Shown in pieces: positions 45,988 to 55,455 of a stretch of DNA of 64,000 bases. A model generated the notes under the pieces. It had not been told where the DNA came from, did not search any database, and saw nothing but the letters and a program-made list of their open reading frames with translations. The translations under genes were made by a program, and so were the position numbers. The stretch comes from Cryptomeria japonica (lineage: Eukaryota > Streptophyta > Pinopsida > Cupressales > Cupressaceae): assembly GCF_030272615.1 (NCBI RefSeq), contig NC_081415.1, positions 378,718,392 through 378,782,391 on the forward strand, in the 5' to 3' direction. Positions within the stretch are counted from its first letter, which is position 1. Each line of letters opens with the position of its first letter.

Positions 45988-48472
45988 TGATGCAGGAGCA
46001 CCTAGGCCTTATTTTTCATCCAGGTTTGATAACAAGTTGGTTTTTATTAGTTTTAAATTGGAAATTTGTCTAAGATGTTTTTGAAGTTGTTCTAGGTTGT
46101 TTGGATGAGTTTTGGAACTCATTATGTGGTTTTGGTTTCTTGTTTTCATCTTTTTGCTCAAAGTTGCTAGTTTGGAGTTGCTTGGCAAAATGATGGAAAA
46201 ATGAGTTTTTAATGTGGTTTTTGTTTTGAAAGTTCTTAGACATGTCTTATTCTTGGTTTGTAGGTGTGAGTAGTGCTCTTAGTTGATTGTAGGGCTTTGA
46301 GATCAATCTTGCATTTTCTAGGCACCAAAAATTGTCATTTAGGCATCAAAATGTCAAATTTAAGTGCTCTTGGACATGTACCTGTCTGTACAAGAGGCTA
46401 ACCAATTAGGAAAGGTATTTAATCTCCTATTTGAACTATTTTAAGGGTTGATCATTTGAAGTTATGAAGCATTTTGCAAACTTGCACCAGTTTTTACCTT
46501 ATTTTTCCTATGTTTTGACTCCATTTGAGCAGCAGTCCATACGCATGTTGTACTTGTCCATAATATTTTGGAATTTTCATGTTCTCTCATGTTTCCTGAA
46601 GCTTTTGCCTTTTGTGGCATTTAATTTCATCAAGTTTTGAGTTTTGTGCAAAAATATTTGGTTTTGACAGTTTCATTGCCTTGTCTAGGAAATTGGCAAG
46701 GATGCTTGGCCAACTTGGCTTCTTAAGGCCCTAAGTGCTCATGGCCTTCCAAGAACTAGTTGGTAAACTTGTAGGATATGTAAATACTTGTTTTGTTTTC
46801 AAAATTGTAGGTGTGAGGAGTTTTGTGGCCATGAAGCCCTAGGCAAGTGTGCCATTTGGCTAGGGCCTTGAAGTAGTTTGATGCTTTGCTCTTCCATAGC
46901 AAATGCATTTATCAGATGGATAGACTTGCTTTGATGTTTAAGGTTGTATGTCAAGGAAAAGAAGCTTTATAAGCCATAAGGAGGATGATTGCATTTTCAG
47001 TTTGTGTAAATGATGTAAAAAACAGTGAGTCACTGTTTTAGAGTTGATTTTCTATTCACTTGCTTACTCTCCACCACATGTTGGGGTTGTTAAGCCTTGT
47101 ACCTCCTTCTAATTGCTTGAAAACAAGAACAAGGATTGATTTTTGGTATTTTCCATGGGTTGGAAAGTTGCCAAGATCAATTAATGATCTTTGAGGCAAA
47201 ATTGTAATGCCCATTTGGCTGCCACAGTCAAGTATGACTGATTTTTACATGTTTGTTAAAGTTGTACATGAATTTATCCTCTCCAAGTGGTAGGTATGAA
47301 GGAAATCAAGCATAAAAAGGCAAAGCATTGCTAAGAAAGGACAAAAAAGACCTTCAAATAAGAGTTTTGACATTGTAAAGTGCAGGTCCAAAGTGGAAAA
47401 AATAGTGAAAAGAGAAAAGTGCAGTCATAAATGACTTGACAGTGAACAAACCTTTGTTTGTAATTGCCTAATGGCTTTTGTGCAGGTATAATGTGTTATT
47501 TGTGTGTCCTTAAAGATGGACATGTTCTCATGTTTTGAAATGTAATTGTTTTCATACTAAAAATGTGCTTGTAGACAGCAATAATGGGAAAAGTTGTCAA
47601 CGTTGCATATGCCTTATGAGCAACATTTGTAAATTTTATTTCCTAACCTTTGGAAGGTGTAAGACCTGTCTTTTCATGGCCTATTTAGAAATTAACATTG
47701 TAGAACCAAGTTTTTTGGTCCATATTGAAGGTCTCCAACTTGTTAGCCATTAGTTGCTACCAAAACCCTTGCAAACCCTCCTTTTTGCACCCATTTTTGG
47801 GACAGTCATGGAGAAGGCTTAAGGGACCCTAAAACTTAGTAAATATTCAAGAATTCCCAAAAGGGTATCCATATATGTGAAGCTTTTAGTCTGGAAGTCC
47901 ATCGTTGGAGCAAGGTGAGGACAAAACCCCAAAAGGAGGGCTAATTCCTTGTAGCCCATTTTAGGCCTCAAAATTGGGTTTTTGTCAAATCGGGTACACA
48001 AATGGAGGATGTAAGGCATAAAGTTCATCAATAATAGTTGAAACAAGTTGTCCTTTTATGAATTTAACCTTTTTGGTGGGAAAGACTCCAAAAATTAGTT
48101 TGCAACACTTGTGAAGGCTTCTACACTCCAAAACGTAGAAGACCGAAAGACACCCAGGAAAACAAAACTTGTCTCAAGCTTATAATTCACTAAGAGGAGA
48201 CCTTGTGTAGTTAGAGAGTAGTTCAGGGATAGAGGAATGAATGCCAATTGGGTGAGTAAGGAGTTATATTACCAAACTAGAGTGATTATGGAGTTGAAGC
48301 CCTTGAGTAACCAAGAAGTTTTGTCTTAGGGAGGTGGAACAAGGAGAGTTGCTAGATTGCCTTTGAGCTTTTTGCACTCTGATTTTGGTGTCTACACCTT
48401 GAAACAGCAAGAAACTTTCACTTAGTAAACATTCTAGCCACTTGGCAACCACCTTGCACTACCTCCCTATCA
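45988..48472. mobile_element. 2485-bp probable solo LTR nested in Gypsy-A
   Basis: Begins TGATGCAGGAGC, ends CTCCCTATCA (TG...CA) and is flanked by AGGAA on both sides. I find no internal primer site, polypurine tract, coding region or terminal direct repeat, so a solo LTR left by LTR-LTR recombination is the simplest reading. A non-autonomous short element is the alternative. Orientation cannot be decided. An open stretch at 45989-46084 is only the host frame running into the insert. Confidence 0.8.
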
Positions 48473-48477
48473 AGGAA

Positions 48478-49760
48478 TCTGCTGACACAAATGAAAGTGA
48501 TAGTGTTAGGATTTGAAGAGTTGAAGACCTTGTACGCTGATGACCCAGATTTTGTAGAACCTTGGAGAGCATGTAGAGAACTGGTTATGGTAGATAGAAG
48601 CAAGTGGTTGGATTATTTCATTCAGGATGGGATGTTATTCAGAGGAGTTCATTTGTGTATACCTAGGAGTGCTATGAGGGAGAATCTGATAAAGGAGAAG
48701 CATAGTAGAGGATTAGTTGGACACTTTAGTGTTGACAAAATAGTAGCATTGGTGAGTGAATATTACTTTTGGCCTCAAATTCATAAGGATGTCAGGAAAT
48801 TTGTGCAGAGTTGTAGAATTTGTCAAGTTGAAAAAGGTAGTGGTCAGAATATGGGATTGTATAAACCTTTGACAGTACCAGAGAGACCTTGGAAAGACAT
48901 AAGCATGGATTTCATACTTGGATTGCCTAAGACATAGAGAGGAAATGATTCTATATTTGTGGTGGTGGATAGATTCTCAAAGATAGCTCATTTCATACCT
49001 TGTAAGTAGACATCAGATGCAGTGCATATAGCAGACTTATTTCAAGGAGGTAGTGAGATTGCATGGATTACCTAAGAGAATAGTTTCAAACAGAGACACT
49101 ACGTTTGTTGGTTGTTTTGGAAAACACTTTGGAAGAAGATGAAGATAGACTTGAAGTTCAGTTCTACTTTTCACCCATAGACTGATGGATAGACGATGGT
49201 AGTAAACAGGAGTTTAGGAAATTTGTTGAGATGCTTAATTGGAGAGAAAATCAAAAGTTGGGATTTGATTCTTGCACAAGAAGAATTTCCCTACAATAAT
49301 TCAGTGAACAAGAGTACCGGAAGAAAACCTTTTGAGATTGTTACGAGAGCACACCCTAGAGGTAAATCATAATTGAGAGATATCAATAGTGAATACAAGA
49401 GGAGTGCAGAAGCAAAAGATATTGCAGATCACATGGCGACCTTACATATTCAAGTTAAGTAGCATTTGGAGGATGTGAACAACAAGTATAAGGAGAAAGC
49501 AGATGAGGAGAGAGGACATAAGGAATTTGAAGTTGGCGATGAAGTGATGATATATCTAAGAAAGAAATATTTCTAGTTGGAACCTATAACAATTTACAGA
49601 TGAGGAAGTTTGGACCTTGTAAGATCTTGAGGAAGTTCAGTTCCAGAAATGCATATGAAGTGGAGCTACCAGATAGTTTGAGTATTTCACCTATATCTAA
49701 CATTGCAGATCTACATTAATATCATGAATCAAAAGTCAGTGAAGATAGTATTACAGACTT
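48478..49760 (+). pseudogene. pol: Gypsy-A integrase
   Basis: The zinc domain is at 48700-48830 (HSRGLVGHF, SCRICQVEKG). In the core the first Asp (SMDFILGLPKT near 48905) is kept. The second reads SNRDTTFVG with Asn for Asp (codon 49089-49091), and near 49195 DGQTMVVN has Met for the catalytic Glu. The C-terminal GPF-type motif RKFGPCKILRKF (near 49610) and ISNIADLH follow. Many stops are TAG at Gln positions (48935-48937 and both in HPQTDGQ near 49175-49190). Confidence 0.9.
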
Positions 49761-49764
49761 AGGA

Positions 49765-49960
49765 AACAGTTGCCTCAAAAGGAGCCAAACTAGATTGAAG
49801 ACATTTTGGATAGTAGGATTGGGCATAGCACCCAGAGCAGTTAGTATAAGGAGTATCTTGTGAAATGGAAGGACAGATTAGTTTAAGATTTATCTTGGAT
49901 TTCTCAGGTAGAGGTGGACCACCTTGGTTTTCCTCTGACCCCATCAAAGTGAGGGACTCA
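49765..49960 (+). pseudogene. pol: chromodomain at the end of Gypsy-A pol
   Basis: After the integrase tail the frame reads IEDILDSRIGHST, then YKEYLVKWKDRLV, a TAA, DLSWISQVEVDHLGFPLTPS. This has the order of a chromodomain: start strand, Tyr-Leu-Val-Lys-Trp-Lys, and the downstream acidic-Leu-Ser-Trp. Chromodomains steer chromovirus integration toward marked chromatin. Two or three stops (TAG at the Gln before IEDILD, TAA before DLSW) break it. Confidence 0.85.
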
Positions 49961-49979
49961 ATTTTTCAACAACCCTAGA
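49955..49979 (+). other. purine-rich tract before the 3' LTR of Gypsy-A
   Basis: AAAGTGAGGGACT, just after the last pol codon, is the best polypurine candidate, but it is separated from the LTR start by about 22 bases, so the LTR edge or the tract may be misplaced. Confidence 0.45.
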
Positions 49980-50544
49980 TGTTTTATGCAAGAGCATCCC
50001 TGGTTCTTGGCAATTTTGCATCAACCAAAAACATTTCTTTTTTGTTTGCTTTTTGTTTCATAGTTTTAGAATTTCTTTCTGTATTTCCTTGCATTGTCTC
50101 ACCAAATCTTGCAGAGATGGATTTTTCTTGAGGACATGATCATCTTCGTTATTCCTAAACCATGGAGCATTTGAATCATTTACTGACAAGTTATTGCTTC
50201 TAGATTCTGAGACGGTTTTTTGGCACCAGAACCATTTTGGACCTATTTTCTATTGGTGAATCTCCTAGACCCCTTCCATAGCTTGCAGAGCCTCAGTTCA
50301 TTGATCGTTATGTTCTTTGGCATGTGGCCAACCTTCCCTTTGATCTGCAATTCATCCTTTGGATTTTTTGGAGGAATCTCTTTGGCGGAGGCCGACTTGT
50401 TGGTTTTACACGTTTGATCTTGTTCTTTCACATTTGAGCCCATTTGGGATTACCAGATCTCCTTGGACTATATAAATCATTGTAATTGAGCATCGTAATT
50501 TAGTTAGGAAGAATATAGAAGATAGATCTTAACAATTAGAGGTC
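49980..50544 (+). repeat. 3' LTR of Gypsy-A, truncated
   Basis: Aligns with the 5' LTR from ATGCAAGAGCATCCCTGG to ATTAGAGGTC, then stops abruptly. The last ~220 bases of the 5' LTR (after about 42632) have no counterpart within the window. The break coincides with the TG end of the LTR of the next element. Confidence 0.88.
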
Positions 50545-51045
50545 TGGGTCACATGTCAGTGAACCATATCAATTTAGGCATCATAATTTGGGTCACATCT
50601 CGGTGAACCATATCAATTGTCCTCATGAATATAGAAAAACTAAATATAATCGATTAGGATCACATGCCACTGTATCAATGTCGTTTAATAGAGTATTTAA
50701 TAGATTAAAACAAACTAGATTGACCACGACAAAAGTAAGGCCACCATCAACTATAACATCCTCTACTCTGCAAATAAAACAAAATGATCGGTTACTTGAT
50801 GCTTAATAGTTCTATTTTTCATCCTTCATACCACATATACTTGCCCACATTTCCTCTTTAATTGTCCCCTATCATTTTGTTCATAAAACAATTAGCATGT
50901 TAATGGATTTCAATAACATTATCGATCATAATTTTCTTTTTACTTTTTATTAAAAATTAGAGTTCCTTCAACAATTAGGTAGACAAATATAAGGGTAAAA
51001 TGGGAAAATGAATAGATAAAAATAATGGAGTTTCTATGCTTATCA
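50545..51045 (-). repeat. 3' LTR of element E, 501 bp
   Basis: Plus strand TGGGTCACATG...GCTTATCA (TG...CA). It directly follows a polypurine tract at 51046-51057. It includes a 44-bp direct repeat (TGGGTCACATGTCAGTGAACC at 50545, TGGGTCACATCTCGGTGAACC at 50589). Confidence 0.65.
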
Positions 51046-51057
51046 TTTTTCCCCCAG
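51046..51057 (-). other. polypurine tract of element E
   Basis: The minus strand reads CTGGGGGAAAAA directly before TGATAAGC. Tract plus TG start is the normal 3' LTR junction. Confidence 0.75.
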
Positions 51058-51059
51058 CT

Positions 51060-52690
51060 GGCCAATTTAAATGTCCTCATGCAAAGAATTGTAGGCTACA
51101 AACTAGAAAGTTTCAGTAGAGTGTTGGAGATCTCATTGACCCAAAGTTGTTGCATTTCATGCACCTATTGTTCATGTTCCAGAATGGGCATATGAGATTC
51201 TTTCCACAAAATGACTTTATCAAGTTCTACCCTAAGTCTATAGATTTCCTCTATCTATGAGTTTGTGATAGAATGGGTTTCTTCTAATAGGGTGTTCAAG
51301 ACCTGGTTCTCTATTTTCAACTTAGTTACCGTTTCCTGTAAGCCTAAGATTTCTTCTTTTGTCAACTAAGGGCTCTCTTCTTCAAGCTCCTCTTCAAGAT
51401 CTTCTTCCACCTCAACCTTATCCCCTAACTTTAATTCCTCCTCTTGTCCTCTAGTGTCAATATTTGGTGATTGGATACCACCTTGTTCTATTTCTGTATG
51501 CAACTCCATATAAAGTTTTAAGAGATCTTCCCTATAGATTTATTCAGTAATAACTTGCTCAATTTCATTTTGAATTTCACTAGAATTACCCACCTGGTCA
51601 TTTTGAGACCCCACATTTTCTTTTGTGTTAATGGTTGTTTCTATATTATTATTCAGATCTTGTTTTGGTGATGGATTTTTAGGGGACTTGTTCCCTAGTT
51701 CTTCCTACACATTCAAATTTCATTCTGGTGACAGATCATTATAATCCATATTTGGGCCTATGTCCTAATTGTTTGGAAGTGAATCTATTGAATAATCAAA
51801 GGTGTTTTTGTTATGGCTAGATTGTGCTTGTTCTTTTGCTTGCCTTCTTTTAGCCTAACTATATTCCCTGTTAAAGTTTCCTGTTTTTTTAGTAACCTCA
51901 AATATGAATATTAGGTCCTAGTCAGAATATTTAGATTTCACAAAATCACTTGTGACATTAGCTAAATTTTCTAACTTAGTTAGGGTTGCTTGTTTCCATT
52001 TGCCTTTCCTATCACAGGTTGAATCAGGAGGGGTTTGCTCAAACAACTATTTCTTTCCACTACTCTTGCTAGTGCAAGGGTTAATGGCAAGGGTTTTACT
52101 TGCACTCCCGGTCACCCTAATGTTTGAACATAGGGTTTGATTCTATATTTTATAGGATTGAACAAGGTTCTTCATTGTCACTAGACTTCTCATCCCCACT
52201 AAGGTCCTTATGAGTTTCAAAGGCAGACTCAGAATGAGTATCTATTTTAGAATCCTTTTTGGAATCCTCTACATAAGAATCCTCTTTGGAATCCTCTTAT
52301 GCGAGTCAATACTATCTTCTTGTGAATGAAAAAACAAGTCCCAATCACCAGGAGGGGAGAGTGATTTTAATGCCCTTACAACCAATAATTTTATTAAACC
52401 ATGATGAGAAAGATAATTGATGTGTCCTTTTTGCACTGATTTAGACAGTAGTTGTAGATAATGTAATAGAAAATAAGGAACATTAACCAACATTCCCCTA
52501 CGAATATGCAACAACAACCTAAAATGTTGGGTGAAAACATATGCAACATGTTTCTAATGACTAGGTAAAGATTCTAATTTGTTACCTTGGCTACAAACTA
52601 TTTCAACTAATTCTCTCCTCCTCTGCAAGAATTTCTTCCTAGTTGGTTGTGGGTCCATAACCCTAATAGCCTTGATGGGAAAATAGTTCT
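51060..52690 (-). pseudogene. ORF3-family region of element E
   Basis: From about 52690 the frame carries RRRELVEIVCSQGN, LLLHIRRGMLVNVPYFL and YLSHHGLIKLLVVRALKSLS, colinear with the ORF3 domain of the Athila-type element (HHSLIKLLVERSLRDVSP). An acidic linker with many Asn/Ser follows, then a coiled coil (51420-51080, LTKEEILGLQETVTKLKIEN). The N-terminal part of ORF3 is missing: the frame is fused to RNase H sequence. At least eight stops; most are TAG at Gln-like places, some TAA or TGA. Confidence 0.7.
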
Positions 52691-52940
52691 CCCCTATTAA
52701 TGGCATTAGTAACTTGATACCATGCTTATTCACTAGTTTAAGACCTAATAAGAGGGCCTCATATTTGGCAACATTATTAGTACATTCAAAGGTTAACAAG
52801 AAAGAGTATTTAATTTTTTTTCATTAGGTGAAATAAGTACAACTCCTGCTCCATTTCCTTTCTTACTGTAGGCACCATCAAAGTATAATTTCCAAATTAA
52901 GTTTTCATTTTGTTTAACTGTTTGTGTAACTTTACTGATC
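52554..52940 (-). pseudogene. partial second-type RNase H fused between protease and ORF3
   Basis: LIWKLYFDGAYSKKGNGAGV and TFECTNNVAKYEALLLGLKL match the start of the extra ('archaeal-type') RNase H that plant Tat elements carry after their Ty3 RNase H. The first Asp (FDGA) and the Glu (YEAL) are present. The later strands with the other acidic residues are absent, because after KHGIKLL the frame becomes ORF3-like. One frameshift in a poly-T run near 52813 divides it. It could be a domain scar or a shortened module. Confidence 0.75.
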
Positions 52941-53581
52941 TCTAGAGGTTTAGAAATACTTACCTGAAAGTTGTCCATATTTGAATGGAAAAAGTAAGTT
53001 GCTTCATCAGGATCAACCTCTTCTATGAGATATGGGGATCTTGGCACTCTATTTATCCTCACTGTTGTCCCTTTGAATGGAATGGTAGCATAGGATAGAT
53101 TGGTCTGAACATGACCACCTACCAAATTTAACCATTGCCTGGACAACAACATTTCATAGTTCGGAGGAACTTGTACCACAGTGATGTTTGTTTTATATGT
53201 GGTATCCAGGCAAGCTAGAAACCTGAACTCCACATCTTTCATAATACCCACCATAGGTACAGACCTGTTGTCCATGGAATAACACTTACCATAAGGTGCA
53301 TCAACATGCATCCCCAGCTCTCTCATGACATCTTTAGGCATGATGTTTAATGTTGCCCCTGAATCTATCATATTGTTCTTGACCATTTTATTGTTAATTA
53401 ACAATGTCAAATAGAATGGATCAACTTGTGTGAGGATTTTTGTGATAGATGTGCCTAAGTATATTACTGGAGGATCCTCTTTCAATCTAGAAACATCCTT
53501 TCTTGTATCACCAACATTTGATATAATCTTCAGGGTCTCATCCTTATATTTTGGAAATTTCATCACTTCTAGGAAAGGCAT
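52941..53581 (-). pseudogene. element E aspartic protease
   Basis: Part of a 262-codon open frame. The active-site block NNMIDSGATLNIMPKDVMRE (53380-53320) keeps Asp-Ser-Gly. It is followed by GMHVDAPYGKCYSMDNRSVP and YEMLLSRQWLNLVGGHVQTN, the usual C-terminal protease part. The frame then runs without a stop into the RNase H fragment. This is the longest uninterrupted coding stretch of the element, although it contains no RT. Confidence 0.85.
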
Positions 53582-53599
53582 CGAAATTTTTACCTAAGA

Positions 53600-55455
53600 C
53601 AACGATTAAGACATGAAAGTTCCACAGTTTGAAGAAGGTTTACTGATCTATTTCCTCTCGACTAGTTTGATCAATTTTGGCATTTCAATTTTTTTTAGTT
53701 TTTTCTGGTTCTTCCCCTCTCTTGGCACCTGTATCCTTGGCCTTGGCCGCATTACTGCTGGTTCCACCCGATTTTGTGACCTTGGCAAAGATACCTGCTG
53801 GCTTGCCCTGCTCATTATTTACATTCCTATTCCTCAGTTGGTAATTAATTTTTACTTGCTCCACAGCTGCAATAGTAAAAGCTTTCTTCTCCTCTTTAGT
53901 CAGATTTCTCAAAGAAGGCGCTGCTTCCTTCGGAAACAATTTTCTCAAGGGAGGGATATCTTCATCATCAACAAAAAAAACCTTCTATATACCATATTGC
54001 AAATTTTCTCTTCTTTGATGCACATCAGAATATTCTTCTTCTTTAGATAAATCCTCATTTCTTCCCCAATATGGATCAAATGAGAGGGCATTCACAGTTG
54101 GTTCATAATCCTCATTTTTATCTTCCTCTTCTATCAAGCCCTGGGCAATCATGCACTATTCTATAGCATGAGGCATATTACATACATCACACCATGGATA
54201 CTCATCTACAAAGTTTGTAGTTTTCTTTAGTGGGTCAGGAGTCTCTTTGTTGGTATTTTATTTTACTTGTTTTCCATCTTTCCAATTTGTGTTATATGGC
54301 ATGTAATGCAACCTCAGCCTATTGTAACTTATTTGCTTATTGTTCCTGTATGGTGGTCTTTCATTATGATTTTGTTTACCCTTTGAGTCCTTGAGCATGT
54401 CCATGATTTGAGTAAGATCATCTTTCCTGGGAACCCTGGAGTTGTACAACTTTGGATCATCTCTCTTAGCAACTTTCCCAGCCACCTTCCTATTATTTTC
54501 AATAATAGAAGCTATTTTGAATGCTTGCGGTAAAGTGTTAGGTCTATGAGACAAAATCTCATAATGAGTTTTGTTATCAAAATCACTTAAATAAAAGTTA
54601 ATAAAAAATGAATCAACTAGTCTGACATCTTTGGGTATTCTATTTAATACTTTATTAAAGCTTTCATTAAATTCAACAACTGATTCATTTTGATTCTTCC
54701 TTATGCTTGTTAATTCATGGGATGCAAATGAAGGATCATTATGATCTCTAAATTCTTCCAAGAATAGAGTCACAAATTCCTGCCAGCTACAAATACATCT
54801 GTGAGGAAGAATTCTATACCATTCCCCTACATCCTCTGTCAAATACTAGACCAACAATTTCATGAGGAATCTCAAATTCTTCGATGATATTTTTTACATT
54901 AATAACATGCTGCTCTACTAAATCAACTCCATTTCCTGAAAATTTTGGGATTGCTAATCTCAAATCATTAGTAATCTGATTTGGGTAACCAACAATGCCA
55001 GTGAAATCCAATTGTCTATACCTTTGAATGATTAAGGGTTGCCTGCCAACATGATGGTTGCTTTGATTGTTCCTAATTCCATTACTGTTGCCATAGTTTC
55101 CATTATTACCATTGTTTCCACCCCCATTATTGCCACTTCCATGATTACCATTGTTACCTCTATTTTGTCCATTATTTTAATTGCTGCCACACCCATTATT
55201 TCCTATGTGGTTTCCCCTATTTGTGTTAATCTGGTTCCCATAATTTTCCCCATCTCCATTCCTTCTTCCATCCTCCAGCCTCTCTTCACTTCGATCCCTA
55301 TGCACATCCCTCCATCTTCTATTCTCACTCACCAACAGGTTGTCATAGGTTACAAAAGGATGGTCCATTCTCCTCATATGAGGGGTATTGGATCTCAAAT
55401 CAATAGATTGAATAGGTTCTAAGTAAATGCCAACTCCTATGATCAAACCTTCCAA
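53600..55455 (-). pseudogene. gag: element E gag, Asn/Gly-rich N-terminus
   Basis: The frame can be followed from about 55455. An Asn/Gly-rich low-complexity part (55190-55040, with NNGNNGNYGNSNG) precedes the capsid core (55011-54258: LRLAIPKFSGNGVDLVEQHV, CSWQEFVTLFLEEFRDHND, ESVVEFNESFNKVLNRIPKD). Near 54190-54153 a zinc knuckle reads CDVCNMPHAIE, TAG, C, where TAG replaces a Gln-like residue. A basic tail follows (53948-53685). Lesions are one single-base shift near 54870 and several TAG stops. The true start is uncertain. Confidence 0.82.

Larger units (their letters stand above)
42064..50544 (+). mobile_element. Ty3/Gypsy chromovirus with chromodomain (Gypsy-A)
   Basis: Forward element: 5' LTR, iMet-type primer site, gag with zinc knuckle, protease, RT, RNase H, integrase with GPF motif and chromodomain, purine-rich tract, 3' LTR. 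The C-terminal chromodomain makes it a chromovirus. It is about 6.0 kb after removing the 2.49-kb LTR inserted between RNase H and integrase. The 3' LTR is cut at 50544 by the start of another element. Coding regions carry many TAG stops and integrase has lost two catalytic residues. Confidence 0.93.
50545..55455 (-). mobile_element. Tat-like Ty3/Gypsy derivative lacking RT and integrase (element E)
   Basis: Minus-strand order: gag (55455-53600), protease (53581-53000), start of an RNase H (52940-52690), ORF3 (52690-51060), polypurine tract, 3' LTR (51045-50545). No RT, Ty3 RNase H or integrase sequence is present, and the joins protease/RNase H and RNase H/ORF3 are inside open reading frames. 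The 5' LTR and primer site were not found. The element appears to have inserted in the 3' LTR of Gypsy-A. Confidence 0.75.

Noticed and set aside
45599-46084. 161-codon frame taken as one protein
   Set aside because: The last ~32 codons belong to the inserted LTR that starts at 45988; only the first part is RNase H.
42064-50544. A target-site duplication for Gypsy-A
   Set aside because: The 3' end is truncated at 50544, so no matching pair can be tested inside the window.
53613-54050. 145-codon plus-strand frame with apparent membrane segments
   Set aside because: Antisense of the basic gag tail of element E; no independent evidence.
55039-55422. 127-codon Ile/Thr/Val-rich plus-strand frame
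   Set aside because: Antisense of the Asn/Gly-rich gag N-terminus; simple-sequence artefact.
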